DNA of 64,000 nt from Aeromicrobium piscarium (GTDB taxonomy: Bacteria > Actinomycetota > Actinomycetes > Propionibacteriales > Nocardioidaceae). The stretch spans positions 294,573-358,572 of the forward strand of contig NZ_VLNT01000001.1 in the NCBI RefSeq assembly GCF_007421815.1. Reading direction: 5' to 3'. The notes beneath the pieces are model-generated. The model did no database searches. It was not told the DNA's origin and saw only the letters and a program-made list of their open reading frames with translations. The first letter of the stretch is position 1; each line of letters opens with the position of its first letter. Of the stretch, positions 8,001-19,042 are shown piece by piece. The position numbers and the translations under genes are program-made.

Positions 8001-8099
8001 CCTCACGCGGCGACCGCGAGTGGTACAGATTCGCCCCTGAAACCTAGGAGCCGGGGCGAATATCCACCACTCGCGGTCGAGATTGCACCACTCGTGAGG
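8001..8099. repeat. Nested long inverted repeat between convergent genes
   Basis: Three nested pairs of arms share one centre: CCTCACG (8001-8007) with CGTGAGG (8093-8099), CGACCGCGAGTGGT (8011-8024) with its perfect complement at 8066-8079, and ATTCGCCCC (8029-8037) with GGGGCGAAT (8053-8061). It lies between the GDSL gene and the convergent M23 peptidase gene and could act as a bidirectional terminator. It has no T-tract and is larger than a simple terminator. Confidence 0.7.
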
Positions 8100-8156
8100 C
8101 CGGAGACGGACGACGGATCGATAGCCGACCGGTCGCCGATGCCCGATCGGGCTGAC

Positions 8157-8954
8157 TCAGAGCGTGACGCTGTGGTCGGCGAAGGCCGTCATGGGATCGA
8201 TCGGATCGCCACCACCGGGACGGACCTCGAGGTGGAGGTGCGGGCCGGTCACATTGCCGGTCGATCCGGTGTAGCCGATGACATCACCGGCGCGGACGGT
8301 CTGACCTGCCTCGACGGTGATCCGGCTCTGGTGGGCGTACCACATCTCCGTCTCGGTGCCGTCGTCGAGCACGATGACGGTCTTGTTGCCGTAGGCGCCC
8401 TCATAGCCCGCCGACTTCACGGTGCCGCTCGCGGCCGCGATGATCGTGGATCCGGAGGGACCGGCCAGATCGAGGCCGGTGTGGCTCCCGCTGGACCAGA
8501 GTCCGCTGGACTGGCCGAAACGCGCCGTCAGCCGGTAACCCGCGACCGGGACGACCCACTGGTTGGCGATCTGCTCGGAGTAGGACTCGACCGTGCGCTC
8601 TACGGCATCGCGCTGTTCGGCGATCACCGCGAGCTGCTCCTGCTGATCGGAACGCTGCTCTTCATAGCGCTGGCGATCGAAATTGCGGCTGATGTCCGTG
8701 CCGTTGGTGCTGCCGAGATCCGCTCCGCCGATATAGGACTGGCTGATCGTCTGGTACTGGCTCGCTGAGAGGGCACCCTGATCGGTGAGACCGCCGGCGG
8801 CCACCGTGCCGACGCCCGCGGACGCCACGGCGACGAGGCCGGCGATGGCGGGGGTCACACGAAGATTCAACGACCGCTTCGACTTCGGGGCGACTCGCTT
8901 GCCGCCGCGTGGGGTCTGCTGACTCCCAGTGCGGCGAGGCGCTGTCGGCTTCAC
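8157..8954 (-). CDS. M23 family metallopeptidase (LytM-type), cell envelope
   Basis: A 265-residue exported peptidase expected to cut peptidoglycan peptides, or to regulate such hydrolases. A basic N-terminus is followed by a hydrophobic segment (VTPAIAGLVAVASAGVGTVA), a coiled-coil linker (RQRYEEQRSDQQEQLAVIAE), then the M23 domain with zinc ligands in SGSHTGLDLAGPSG and GPHLHLEVRPGG. The GTG start at 8954 is chosen because GGAG lies five bases upstream and a -10 TAACCT lies about 35 bases upstream; ATG 8987 gives a longer version. The gene sits next to sucCD as Rv0950c does in mycobacteria, which supports the family assignment. Confidence 0.85.
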   Translation of the reverse strand: MKPTAPRRTGSQQTPRGGKRVAPKSKRSLNLRVTPAIAGLVAVASAGVGTVAAGGLTDQGALSASQYQTISQSYIGGADLGSTNGTDISRNFDRQRYEEQRSDQQEQLAVIAEQRDAVERTVESYSEQIANQWVVPVAGYRLTARFGQSSGLWSSGSHTGLDLAGPSGSTIIAAASGTVKSAGYEGAYGNKTVIVLDDGTETEMWYAHQSRITVEAGQTVRAGDVIGYTGSTGNVTGPHLHLEVRPGGGDPIDPMTAFADHSVTL

Positions 8955-9090
8955 ACAATCTCCGTAACGTCGGCGAGCAAACTCCATCGAGGTTAGCGCA
9001 TGAATGGTTGCCTCTTTCAACTTCTCAGACGAAGTGATAAATATTCGTCCGGCTCCAGGAGGGTCGACACCGGCATGGCAGGCTGGCGCC

Positions 9091-9345
9091 ATGACCGCGA
9101 AACGGCTGCTCGTCGGGGCAGTGGGTGATGACGAGGACGCGATCGCGGCCGCCGCGCGCCGATGGCGGGATACGGGCGCCGAGGTGGTCTATCTCGGGGC
9201 GGGCGTTCAGGCGGAGGCCGTCGCCGCGGCCGCGATCGGTGAGGACGTCGCCGCCATCGTGGTGGACGCGATGGGAGCCGAGCCGGTGAGGGCGGCCCTC
9301 GCACGCGCCGGCGCCGAGGACATCGAGGTCCGGGTCTCGTCATGA
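9091..9345 (+). CDS. Small hypothetical protein, weakly cobalamin-binding-domain-like
   Basis: An 84-residue alpha/beta protein: KRLLVGAVGDDEDAIAAAAR, then VVYLGAGVQAEAVAAAA and VAAIVVDAMG. The pattern of strand-helix repeats resembles a B12-binding (methylmalonyl-CoA mutase C-terminal) domain, but the DxHxxG motif is absent, so cobalamin binding is doubtful. The ATG at 9091 has CAGGCT six bases upstream, a weak -10 fit for a leaderless start; the in-frame extension back to 9004 lacks support. It lies divergent from the M23 peptidase gene and 139 bases ahead of sucC. Coding status is probable, function unknown. Confidence 0.5.
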   Translation: MTAKRLLVGAVGDDEDAIAAAARRWRDTGAEVVYLGAGVQAEAVAAAAIGEDVAAIVVDAMGAEPVRAALARAGAEDIEVRVSS

Positions 9346-9484
9346 GGTGCCCCGCAGTTCCGGGACGAAAGACGGCCCCGCCGCAGGACTGGGGTGCTCG
9401 GCCCGATAAAGTCGGCACGGCTCGAAGGGCGCCTGCCAGCTCCGCGTAGTAGCGCCACTGACTCGACGAAGGACGGTTGTCACC

Positions 9485-10648
9485 GTGGATTTGATGGAGT
9501 ACCAGGCGAAGGAGCTCTTCGCCAAGCACGATGTGCCGGTCACGCTCGGCGCCGTGGTCACCACCGCCGACGAGGCCGAGGCCGCGGCGCAGGAGATCGG
9601 TGGCGCCGTCGTCGTCAAGGCGCAGGTCAAGGCCGGAGGCCGTGGCAAGGCCGGAGGCGTCAAGCTCGCCAAGACGCCTGCCGAGGCCCGCGAGCACGCG
9701 TCCAACATCCTTGGCATGGAGATCAAGGGACTCACGGTCAACCGGGTCCTGATCGTCCCCGCCGCCGAGATCGTCGAGGAGTACTATTTCTCCTTCCTGC
9801 TCGACCGCTCCAACCGCAGCTACCTGACGATCGCCAGCGTCGAGGGCGGTGTGGAGATCGAGGAGGTCGCCAAGACCAACCCCGACGCCGTCCGCCAGAT
9901 CCCCGTCGACGCCAGCACCGGCGTGGACGAGCAGAAGGCCCGCGAGATCGTCGCGGACGCGCGCTTCCCGATCGAGCTCGTCGACCAGGCCGTCGGCACG
10001 ATCCTCGCGCTCTGGAGGGTCTTCGTCGAAGAGGACGCCACGCTCGTCGAGGTCAACCCGCTCGCGCGGCTGGCCGGTGACAAGCTCGAGGCCCTCGACG
10101 GCAAGGTCTCGCTGGACGAGAACGCCGACTTCCGCCACCCCGACCACGCGCAGTTCGAGGACAAGGCCGCGGCCGACCCGCTCGAGGCGAAGGCCAAGGA
10201 GAAGGGCCTCAACTACGTCAAGCTCGACGGCGAGGTCGGCATCATCGGCAACGGCGCGGGTCTCGTCATGAGCACCCTCGACGTCGTCGCCTACGCCGGC
10301 GAGGCGCACGGCAACGTCAAGCCCGCCAACTTCCTCGACATCGGCGGCGGCGCCTCGGCCGAGGTCATGGCCAACGGCCTGGACGTCATCCTCGGTGACG
10401 AGCAGGTCAAGAGCGTGTTCGTCAACGTGTTCGGCGGCATCACCTCGTGCGACGCGGTGGCCAATGGCATCAAGGGCGCCCTCGAGCTGCTCGGGGACAA
10501 CGCCACCAAGCCGCTCGTGGTGCGTCTGGACGGCAACAAGGTCGACGAAGGCCGCGCCATCCTCAACGAACTGAACCACCCGCTGGTGACCCAGGTCGAC
10601 ACCATGGACGGTGCCGCCGACAAGGCCGCCGAGCTCGCGAACGCGTAA
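9485..10648 (+). CDS. sucC: Succinyl-CoA synthetase (ADP-forming), beta subunit
   Basis: The 387-residue beta subunit of the TCA-cycle enzyme that interconverts succinyl-CoA and succinate with nucleotide phosphorylation. GTG 9485 gives the canonical start [19 protein letters not shown]. The ATP-grasp domain includes [20 protein letters not shown] and [14 protein letters not shown]; the C-terminal ligase domain has [24 protein letters not shown] and [11 protein letters not shown]. Full family length. sucD follows after 13 bases, giving a heterodimer operon. The location next to the M23 peptidase is conserved in relatives. Confidence 0.98.
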   Translation: MDLMEYQAKELFAKHDVPVTLGAVVTTADEAEAAAQEIGGAVVVKAQVKAGGRGKAGGVKLAKTPAEAREHASNILGMEIKGLTVNRVLIVPAAEIVEEYYFSFLLDRSNRSYLTIASVEGGVEIEEVAKTNPDAVRQIPVDASTGVDEQKAREIVADARFPIELVDQAVGTILALWRVFVEEDATLVEVNPLARLAGDKLEALDGKVSLDENADFRHPDHAQFEDKAAADPLEAKAKEKGLNYVKLDGEVGIIGNGAGLVMSTLDVVAYAGEAHGNVKPANFLDIGGGASAEVMANGLDVILGDEQVKSVFVNVFGGITSCDAVANGIKGALELLGDNATKPLVVRLDGNKVDEGRAILNELNHPLVTQVDTMDGAADKAAELANA

Positions 10649-10661
10649 GGATCAAGCAGAC

Positions 10662-11558
10662 ATGTCGATCTATCTGAATTCCGACTCCAAGGTCATCGTC
10701 CAGGGCATCACCGGCGGCGAGGGCACCAAGCACACCGCGCTGATGCTGAAGGCGGGCACCAATATCGTCGGCGGTGTCAACGCCCGCAAGGCCGGCACCA
10801 CCGTCTCGCACGTGGACGCCGAGGGCAAGGACGTCGAGCTCCCCGTCTTCGGCTCCGTGGCCGAGGCCATGAAGGAGACCGGTGCCGATGTCTCGGTCGT
10901 CTTCGTGCCCCCGCCGTTCGCGAAGGACGCGGCCATGGAGGCCATCGACGCGGGCATCAGCCTGCTCGTGGTCATCACCGAGGGCATCCCGGTGCAGGAC
11001 ACCGCCGAGTTCTTCGCGCACTCGCAGGGCACCAAGACGCGCATCATCGGTCCGAACTGCCCCGGCATCATCACCCCGGGCGAGGCACTCGCAGGCATCA
11101 CGCCGGCGACCATCGCCGGCAAGGGGCCGATCGGTCTGGTGTCCAAGTCGGGCACGCTGACCTACCAGATGATGTTCGAGCTGCGTGACTTCGGCTTCAC
11201 CTCGGCCATCGGCATCGGCGGCGACCCGATCATCGGCACCACGCACATCGATGCCCTCGAGGCCTTCGAGGCCGACCCCGACACCAAGGCGATCGTCATG
11301 ATCGGCGAGATCGGCGGCGACGCCGAGGAGCGGGCTGCCGAGTACATCAAGGCCAATGTCACCAAGCCGGTCGTCGGCTATGTCGCGGGCTTCACCGCCC
11401 CCGAGGGCAAGACGATGGGCCACGCTGGCGCGATCGTGTCCGGCTCGTCCGGCACGGCGGCGGCCAAGAAGGAGGCCCTGGAGGCCGCGGGCGTCAAGGT
11501 CGGCAAGACGCCGAGCGAGACGGCCGAGCTCATGCGAGAGATCTTGCAGAGCCTCTGA
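10662..11558 (+). CDS. sucD: Succinyl-CoA synthetase, alpha subunit
   Basis: The 298-residue alpha subunit, partner of SucC. The CoA-binding Rossmann part starts [20 protein letters not shown] and contains [32 protein letters not shown] and [20 protein letters not shown] carry conserved ligase features, the His of GHAGAI being the phosphorylated residue. ATG 10662 follows sucC after 13 bases with a GTAAGGAT ribosome-site-like stretch. A strong terminator hairpin follows the stop, so sucCD form a two-gene transcript. Confidence 0.98.
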   Translation: MSIYLNSDSKVIVQGITGGEGTKHTALMLKAGTNIVGGVNARKAGTTVSHVDAEGKDVELPVFGSVAEAMKETGADVSVVFVPPPFAKDAAMEAIDAGISLLVVITEGIPVQDTAEFFAHSQGTKTRIIGPNCPGIITPGEALAGITPATIAGKGPIGLVSKSGTLTYQMMFELRDFGFTSAIGIGGDPIIGTTHIDALEAFEADPDTKAIVMIGEIGGDAEERAAEYIKANVTKPVVGYVAGFTAPEGKTMGHAGAIVSGSSGTAAAKKEALEAAGVKVGKTPSETAELMREILQSL

Positions 11559-11566
11559 CGCCATCT

Positions 11567-11609
11567 CACGACGAAGCCCCCGGGACCTGGTCCCGGGGGC
11601 TTCGTCGTG
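11567..11609. terminator. Terminator hairpin after sucD
   Basis: Perfect 21-bp arms, beginning CACGACGAAGCCCCCGGGAC at 11567 and complemented at 11589-11609, with the centre at 11588. It sits between the stops of sucD and the convergent DUF1801 gene and should end transcription from both sides. Confidence 0.85.
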
Positions 11610-11623
11610 TCCACGGGACCGCG

Positions 11624-12052
11624 TCAGGCGGCCTTGCGGACGAGCTCGCGCAGCGTCCTCTCGACCTCGTCGGTCCACTCGACCACGGCGAAGGAGGTCG
11701 CCCACATCGCGCCGTCGTCCAGGTGCGCGTCCTCGTTGAAGCCGATCGATGTGTAACGGGTGTCGAACTTCGACGCCGGCTGCACGAAGGTCACCACCTT
11801 GCCGTCGCGGGCATAGGACGGGAACCCGTACCAGGTCTTGGGATCGAGCTGAGGGGCCTCCTCGGTCACGACGACGTGGAAGCGCTCGGCCACGAGCCGG
11901 TCGAGCCCCTCCAGAGCCGCGATGGCCTCCATGCAGGCATCGAACTCCTTCGCCTTCTTGGCCGCGCCCTTCACGCCCTTAGCGGCGCGCACCTCCTCGG
12001 CGCGTTGTTTCATGGCGGCGCGCTCGGTGGCGCTGAAACTGTCCTCGGACAT
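11624..12052 (-). CDS. DUF1801-like protein (YdhG/iron-chaperone fold)
   Basis: A 142-residue cytosolic protein. The C-terminal half, KTWYGFPSYARDGKVVTFVQ followed by SKFDTRYTSIGFNEDAHLDD, is typical of the DUF1801/YdhG group related to frataxin-like iron chaperones; molecular function is not established here. The N-terminal half is a charged helix with a KGVKGAAKKAKEFDACMEAI stretch. GAGGAGATCC precedes the ATG at 12052. It converges on sucD and reads away from the sigma-like gene with about 90 bases between. Confidence 0.7.
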   Translation of the reverse strand: MSEDSFSATERAAMKQRAEEVRAAKGVKGAAKKAKEFDACMEAIAALEGLDRLVAERFHVVVTEEAPQLDPKTWYGFPSYARDGKVVTFVQPASKFDTRYTSIGFNEDAHLDDGAMWATSFAVVEWTDEVERTLRELVRKAA

Positions 12053-12139
12053 GGATCTCCTCGTGGTGCTCGAGCGAACCGTGATGTTCGCTGATTCACC
12101 TTAGGACTGCGAGGAGGGGCGGTGCTTCTCGATTCGTGA

Positions 12140-13960
12140 TCACTCGTCGGCGTAGGCGAGGCGCTGACCGGCCCGCTCCATGATCGCCCCGAAGTCCTCC
12201 GCGGTGAAGGTGTTGTCGCCCGACGGCGGGGCGAGCACCTGGGTGATCTCCGAGCCGCGGCGGACGACCCCCATGCGGTAATAGACGCGCTCGTCCTCAC
12301 CGGTCTCGAAGCTCAGCCTCCAGCTGACCCCGACGAAGCCGCCGGTATCGATGTCCTCGCGTTCGTCGATCTGTGCCGAGAGCTCGCTGTCGCCGCATCC
12401 ATCGACCGCGGCGGCGATGCCCTCCAGGGTCTGTTGTGCGGCGTCATCGGACTCCAGCCGCGCGCTGGTCTGCGCGACGGCGAACTCCGGCGGCAGATCG
12501 TCGGCATCGGGGATCGCGATGAGCCTGCTCGCGACCTCGGAGAACTGCTCGCCGCCGAAGTCGGTCTTGTCGCAGAGGGAGGCGGCCGGATTGAAGCCCT
12601 CCGGCTCCTGGGCCGGGCCGGCCGCCCACACGCGGTCGATCGAGCCCAGCGGCGGCATGTCCACCACGCTGAGGAAGGAGGGGTACTGGTCGGTGACGGG
12701 AGGCAGAGCCGGCTCGACGGTGATGTCATTGGTGCACTCGCCACCGGAATCGGCGCACACCCTGGCGATCGAGTCGTTCAGCGTACGGGCGAACTCGTCG
12801 ACATCGGTCGGCTCGGTGCCGTTGACCTCGTGGATGAGCGTGCTGGTGACGGTGCCCGACTGCGCGAGGCCCACGCTGATGAACCGTGCGGGATCGCGAT
12901 AGGACTGCAGGCGGAGGATCTTGAAGTCGCCGAAGGGGCGTTTGACGGTGTATGCGTCGATCAGCCGGGTCCGCGGATGGGCGCAGTTCGCGTACCAGTC
13001 GCGCAGTGTCGTATACGCCTCCTGCGAAGCCTCCTGGCTCCGGGACACTTCGATCGACTGCGCGACCCGCTCTCCGGCGGGACTCGTGCTGTACGCCCGC
13101 ACGAACACCTTCAGGGGGTCGCTGTCGGCGAAACGGGTCGGCGGACAGGTCGAGTAGGGGGTCGTGTTCTCGGTGTTGGTCTCGGTGGCGTCGACCTTCC
13201 ACTCCTGCTCGGGATTGAGACGCTCGACCTGATCGAGGGAGAGGAGATCGTCCTTGTCGATATTGTGCGCATCGAGGATGACATCGGGGCGCTCCGCGCC
13301 CATCTTCTCCCGATAGGGCAGGCCCTCCACCGTGGCCAGAGCATCCCCATTGGTGGCCACGAAACCACCGGCGAGCACCGCCAGGACCGAGGCGGCGACC
13401 AGGATCGCGGCACCGCGGCGCCCACCCTGCCGAGCCGCGCGGCGCAGCGCGTCCGGCTCGGGGAGCTCGAGCGTGTCGACGCTGTCACGGAGCGTCATGA
13501 GGCGGGACTCGAGCTGTTCCAGGGGCTGGGTGAGTGCGGCCTCCAGCCGGGTCAGCGCATTGCTCGCCAGCTCCATGCCGATGGCATCGTCGATCTGCAT
13601 CTCGCGCGTGGCGTCGTCGAGATCGACGCCGGCGACCGTGAGCAGTGTCACGATGCGGCGTTCGTCGTAGTCGAGGTCGTGCAGCGCTCCGAGCAGCGCG
13701 GTGTCACCGCCGTCGTCGTGGCGCTTGCGCAGGGGGTGAACTCCGCGGGAGAAGGACGTCAGCTTGGCGGCCTGATCGCGGACATAGGCGACCGGATCGC
13801 GGCTGTCGCGCAGCCGTCCCCACGCACGCCAGGCTCGCTGGTAGGCGTCGACGCTCGCATCACGCGCCACCTGCCGGTCCCCGCACAGCGCATAGGTCGT
13901 CGCGACGACCCGCCGACGGGTGGCGCGGTAGAAGTTGTCGAACTCGTCGACACGCGTCAT
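12140..13960 (-). CDS. Membrane-tethered sigma-factor-like protein with large extracytoplasmic domain
   Basis: A 606-residue fusion. Residues about 7-70 (FDNFYRATRRRVVATTYALC, then GDRQVARDASVDAYQRAWRA) follow the pattern of ECF sigma region 2, but the usual acidic -10-recognition helix is altered. Residues about 88-142 (LHDLDYDERRIVTLLTVAGV...NALTRLEAAL) match region 4 in layout. A single transmembrane helix (about 184-204, AILVAASVLAVLAGGFVATN) is preceded by RRAARQGGRR, so the sigma-like part should face the cytosol. About 400 residues with several cysteines lie outside and match no family I recognise. AGGAGG lies nine bases before ATG 13960. Whether it still binds RNA polymerase is unknown. 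Confidence 0.65.
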   Translation of the reverse strand: MTRVDEFDNFYRATRRRVVATTYALCGDRQVARDASVDAYQRAWRAWGRLRDSRDPVAYVRDQAAKLTSFSRGVHPLRKRHDDGGDTALLGALHDLDYDERRIVTLLTVAGVDLDDATREMQIDDAIGMELASNALTRLEAALTQPLEQLESRLMTLRDSVDTLELPEPDALRRAARQGGRRGAAILVAASVLAVLAGGFVATNGDALATVEGLPYREKMGAERPDVILDAHNIDKDDLLSLDQVERLNPEQEWKVDATETNTENTTPYSTCPPTRFADSDPLKVFVRAYSTSPAGERVAQSIEVSRSQEASQEAYTTLRDWYANCAHPRTRLIDAYTVKRPFGDFKILRLQSYRDPARFISVGLAQSGTVTSTLIHEVNGTEPTDVDEFARTLNDSIARVCADSGGECTNDITVEPALPPVTDQYPSFLSVVDMPPLGSIDRVWAAGPAQEPEGFNPAASLCDKTDFGGEQFSEVASRLIAIPDADDLPPEFAVAQTSARLESDDAAQQTLEGIAAAVDGCGDSELSAQIDEREDIDTGGFVGVSWRLSFETGEDERVYYRMGVVRRGSEITQVLAPPSGDNTFTAEDFGAIMERAGQRLAYADE

Positions 13961-14131
13961 CGGTTCTCGACCTCCTGTGAGCATCCGTGACGGGTCCCGT
14001 GCGCGGGCTGGCCCCGTGCTCCGGCGACGCGCCGGGCGACGCGCCGTGCGCGGCCGGCCGTTCTCGAACCGCGGGGGAGCGGCTCGGCGTGGCAGGCTGC
14101 GACATCGCAACTTTACAGGTTGGATGGGCGG

Positions 14132-15259
14132 GTGCCTGACCGGATGCGTGCTGCCGACTCCTGGCGCCCCGCCCTCCTGACGGCGGCCGCCGCCGTCGCG
14201 ATACCGGTGATCGCAGCGATCCTCGTGGTGGCGGCGGTGACCCAGGACGCCGGTTGGGCAACCCTCCGCGCGGGGGTGCGCGTCTGGCTCGTCGCGATCG
14301 GCGCGGGCCTGCATATCGGCGAGACGTCCATCAGCCTGGTGCCCCTCGGAGGGGTGCTGGCCGCCGGCGCGATCGCGGCCGCCGTGGCCGCGCGGCAGGC
14401 GCATCGAGACACACCCGATGCCGTCGTCTTCGGTGCCGTGGCCGGCGCCGGTGCCGGGGTCCTCGCCGCCACGCTCTCCGCCGCGACCTCGGTCGGGTCG
14501 ATCGGCACCTCCTTCGTGCGAGCCGCCTTCGGTGCCTTCGTGGTGGTCGGAGTCTCGGCCGCGATCGCCGTGGCGATCCGGGTGCCCGGGTCGTTCCGCC
14601 TTCCCGCATGGTCGGCACCGATGCTCCCTGCGGTGCGAGCCGGAATCCGCGCCGGCGCACTGATCCTGGGCTACGCGGCCACGCTCGTCGCCGTGCTCGC
14701 TGCCTTCCAGGTCCGCCGTGCGGGGGATCTGTGGGCGGCGCTGGACCCAGGGATCGGAGGCGGAGTGGCCCTGGCCCTGGTGTCGTTGATGTCGCTGCCG
14801 ACGATCGTGGCCTGGGCTTCCGCCGCGCTCATCGGACCGGGATTCGCGCTCGGCACCGACACGAGCGTCTCGATGACCGGTGTGGACGTCGCCGCGCTGC
14901 CGGCCTTCCCTCCGCTCGCGGTGATTCCCTCGCCCGGACCCTTCCCCGATCTCGTCGTCGTGCTCATGGTCGTCCCCGTCCTGCTGGCCGGATGCGCCGG
15001 ATGGCGATGGGTGGCGGTACCCGCCGACACGTCACTGTGGACACGCGTGGCGCTCGGAGCGGGGGCCGGTGCCGTCGCCGGGGTGATCGTCGGCCTGGTG
15101 GCAGCGACCGGCCGCGGGGCGGTCGGCCCGGGCCTCCTGGCCGATGTGGGCCCTCCGATTCTCAGCACCGCGGGCATCGCCATCGTCTCGTGGGCGCTGG
15201 CCGGGGCGATCGGCGGTGCACTGGGCCACTATCGTGGTCTCCGTGCCGACCAGGAGTGA
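14132..15259 (+). CDS. perM: PerM-like DUF6350 polytopic membrane protein
   Basis: About 375 residues, almost all in transmembrane helices rich in Ala, Gly and Val, as in DUF6350 proteins. In M. tuberculosis the homologue at the same place (Rv0955, before purN-purH) is PerM, which affects cell division through FtsB. The synteny here (sucCD, then this gene, purN, purH) supports the assignment. The start is uncertain: TTG 14120, GTG 14132 and ATG 14144 are in frame; GTG 14132 gives MPDRMRAADSWRPALLTAA. The 3' end overlaps purN by 17 bases. Confidence 0.75.
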   Translation: MPDRMRAADSWRPALLTAAAAVAIPVIAAILVVAAVTQDAGWATLRAGVRVWLVAIGAGLHIGETSISLVPLGGVLAAGAIAAAVAARQAHRDTPDAVVFGAVAGAGAGVLAATLSAATSVGSIGTSFVRAAFGAFVVVGVSAAIAVAIRVPGSFRLPAWSAPMLPAVRAGIRAGALILGYAATLVAVLAAFQVRRAGDLWAALDPGIGGGVALALVSLMSLPTIVAWASAALIGPGFALGTDTSVSMTGVDVAALPAFPPLAVIPSPGPFPDLVVVLMVVPVLLAGCAGWRWVAVPADTSLWTRVALGAGAGAVAGVIVGLVAATGRGAVGPGLLADVGPPILSTAGIAIVSWALAGAIGGALGHYRGLRADQE

Positions 15260-15893
15260 CCGTCCCGCGCGCGTCGTCGTGCTCGTCTCAGGCAGCGGCA
15301 CCAATCTCCAAGCGCTGCTCGACGCCGCCGCGGATCCCTCGTTCGGGGCCGAGATCGTCGCCGTGGGCGCCGACCGCGACGGCATCGAAGGTCTGCGCCG
15401 GGCCGAGCGTGCCTCGGTGCCGACCTTCATCGTGCGTCTCGCCGACCACCCGGACCGCCCGGCGTGGGATATCGCTCTCGCCGACGCCGTCGCCCAGCAC
15501 GACCCCGATCTGGTGGTCCTGGCCGGGTTCATGAAGCTCACCGGCCCGGCCTTCCTCGGGCTCTATGCCGGTCGCACGCTCAACACCCATCCGGCGCTGT
15601 CACCGGCCTTCCCGGGCATGCACGGACCCCGCGACGCCCTCGAGTACGGCGTCAAGATCACCGGCGCGACGCTCTTCGTGGTCGACGAAGGTGTCGACAC
15701 CGGCCCGATCGTCGCCCAGGTCGCCGTACCCGTCCTCGACGAGGACGACGAGGACGCGCTGCACGAGCGCATCAAGACCAGTGAACGGCGCATGCTCGTC
15801 GAGTGGGTCGGGCGCCTCGCGCGCGACGGCTACATCGTCGACGGACGCCGGATCGTCTCGCCTCCACCAACGTCAGTCCAGAACCAGGAGTAA
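15243..15893 (+). CDS. purN: Phosphoribosylglycinamide formyltransferase (GAR transformylase)
   Basis: A 216-residue enzyme that transfers a formyl group from 10-formyl-THF to GAR, step three of purine synthesis. Motifs: [40 protein letters not shown], and [15 protein letters not shown] with catalytic Asn and His, plus [23 protein letters not shown] 15243 lies inside the 3' end of perM; TATCGT at 15230-15235 with seven bases to GTG suggests an internal promoter and a leaderless transcript. purH follows seven bases after the stop, so the two are one operon. Confidence 0.95.
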   Translation: MPTRSDRPARVVVLVSGSGTNLQALLDAAADPSFGAEIVAVGADRDGIEGLRRAERASVPTFIVRLADHPDRPAWDIALADAVAQHDPDLVVLAGFMKLTGPAFLGLYAGRTLNTHPALSPAFPGMHGPRDALEYGVKITGATLFVVDEGVDTGPIVAQVAVPVLDEDDEDALHERIKTSERRMLVEWVGRLARDGYIVDGRRIVSPPPTSVQNQE

Positions 15894-15900
15894 GACCCTC

Positions 15901-17431
<1,531 letters not shown>

Positions 17432-17460
<29 letters not shown>

Positions 17461-18088
17461 TCCAGCGGCACGCCTCGTCCACGGACTCCGGTCCGGCGAG
17501 GTGGGCGGCGAGCAGGTAACGCAGCGAGGTGGCCAGGTTGTGTGCCTCGACGGCGTCGTCATCGTGGCTCTGCAAGCGGATGGCAGTGCCGACCATCTGG
17601 GAGATCAACGCCGCGGCCAGCTCGTCCGGCTGCTCGAGTCCGTGCTCGGTCAGCAACCCGGTGAGCCTCTGGTTGATGAGGCGTACAGCCTCGGAGATCT
17701 CCGGGCGGAGCTCCTGGTCACGGCTCGCCTGAAGGAACAACGCGAGGTCGAGACCCCACATCGTGCGGTCATGCTCGGCGAAGGTGGGGATGATCGCCCT
17801 CGTCGTGTCGTCGACATCGGCGAGGAATGACAGATCGAGGTCGTGCAGGTCGACATTCTCCAGCGATGCCGTCCACCCGGTGATGTGTCGTCGGAAGGCC
17901 TCGCGGACCAACTCGGTGATCGACGCGAAGTAGTAGGTGGTCGCGGCCGTCGGCAGTTGCGCCTCGCTGGCGACGGCCCGGTGGGTGACTGCGCGGATGC
18001 CACCGAAGGCGTAGACGCGGACGGCGGCGTCGAGCAGTTGTTCTCGGCGCTGGCGGCTGCGTTCTTGGGAGAGGCGGGCTCGGGCCAC
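17432..18088 (-). CDS. TetR family transcriptional regulator
   Basis: A 218-residue regulator. The HTH (residues about 13-60) reads [52 protein letters not shown], a standard TetR DNA-binding domain; the rest is a helical ligand-binding domain. GTG 18088 has AGAGGAA upstream. It is divergent from folD and convergent with purH, sharing 29 bases with the purH end, so transcription of each could interfere. The target is unknown; an AT-containing stretch between it and folD (18130-18180) may hold its operator, but I see no clean palindrome. Confidence 0.88.
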
Positions 18089-18184
18089 AGTGGTCGTTCC
18101 TCTCGGGAGGCTGGATGTGCATGTTGGGGGTAGAACATGATCCTACGGGCCAAGCTCTGACGAGCGCCGTGCAAAACTATCCCA

Positions 18185-19042
18185 GTGACTGCGCAGATTC
18201 TCGACGGCAAGGCCGTTGCCGCCACGATCAAGTCCGAACTGGCCCACCGCGTGGCCGCCTTGCGCGAGCGGGGGATCGTCCCGGGGCTCGGCACGATCCT
18301 GGTGGGCGACGACCCGGGGAGCACCTGGTACGTCGCGGCCAAGCACCGCGATTGTGCGGAGATCGGGATCGAGTCGATCCGCATCGATCTGCCCGCCACG
18401 GCGACACAGGAAGAGGTCGAGGAGGCCGTCGACCGGCTCAACGCCGATCCCGCCTGCACGCTCTACATCGTGCAGCTTCCGCTGCCGGCTGGGCTCGACG
18501 AGAATGCGGTGATCGGTCGTATCGATCCCGCCAAGGATGCCGACGGGCTCCATCCCACGAACCTGGGCTGGCTCGTGCTGGGCAAGGAAGCCCCCCTGCC
18601 GTGCACACCCCGCGGCATCATCGAGCTGCTGCGTCGTCACGAGATCGACATCGCCGGTCGGCACGCGGTGGTGATCGGCCGCGGCATCACGGTGGGGCGG
18701 CCGATGGGCCTGCTGCTGACGCGGCGCAGTGAGAACGCCACGGTGACCCTCTGCCATACCGGCACGCGCGATCTGGCAGCAGAGGTGCGCCGCGCCGATA
18801 TCGTCATTGCCGCGGCGGGCGTGCCGGGCATCGTCACCGGCGACATGGTCAAGCCCGGTGCGGCGCTGTTCGATGTGGGAGTCAGCCGCGACGAGAACAA
18901 CAAGATCGTCGGTGACCTTGCCCCGGATGTCTGGGACGTGGCCGGTTGGGTGACCCCGAACCCCGGGGGCGTGGGTCCGATGACGCGGGCGATGCTGCTG
19001 AGCAACGTGGTCGACTTCTCCGAGGCCCAGGCGGCGCAGTGA
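18185..19042 (+). CDS. folD: Methylenetetrahydrofolate dehydrogenase/cyclohydrolase
   Basis: A 285-residue bifunctional enzyme that makes 10-formyl-THF, used by PurN and PurH. It shows [74 protein letters not shown] and [16 protein letters not shown]. The GTG at 18185 lies six bases after AAAACT, a weak -10 fit consistent with a leaderless start. The next gene, DUF3017, overlaps its stop by four bases; the pair is conserved in mycobacteria (Rv3356c-Rv3355c). Confidence 0.96.
   Translation: MTAQILDGKAVAATIKSELAHRVAALRERGIVPGLGTILVGDDPGSTWYVAAKHRDCAEIGIESIRIDLPATATQEEVEEAVDRLNADPACTLYIVQLPLPAGLDENAVIGRIDPAKDADGLHPTNLGWLVLGKEAPLPCTPRGIIELLRRHEIDIAGRHAVVIGRGITVGRPMGLLLTRRSENATVTLCHTGTRDLAAEVRRADIVIAAAGVPGIVTGDMVKPGAALFDVGVSRDENNKIVGDLAPDVWDVAGWVTPNPGGVGPMTRAMLLSNVVDFSEAQAAQ

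Noticed and set aside
9091-9345. Methylmalonyl-CoA mutase-type B12-binding protein
   Set aside because: The DxHxxG motif needed for cobalamin is absent; only fold-level similarity remains.
9017-10579. Minus-strand frame opposite sucC
   Set aside because: Low-complexity shadow; sucC is certain.
12434-13990. Plus-strand frame opposite the sigma-like gene
   Set aside because: The minus-strand gene has a ribosome site, membrane helix and sigma-like motifs; the plus frame has none.
15565-15900. Upstream in-frame extension of purH across purN
   Set aside because: It is purN read in another frame; ATG 15901 gives the family N-terminus.
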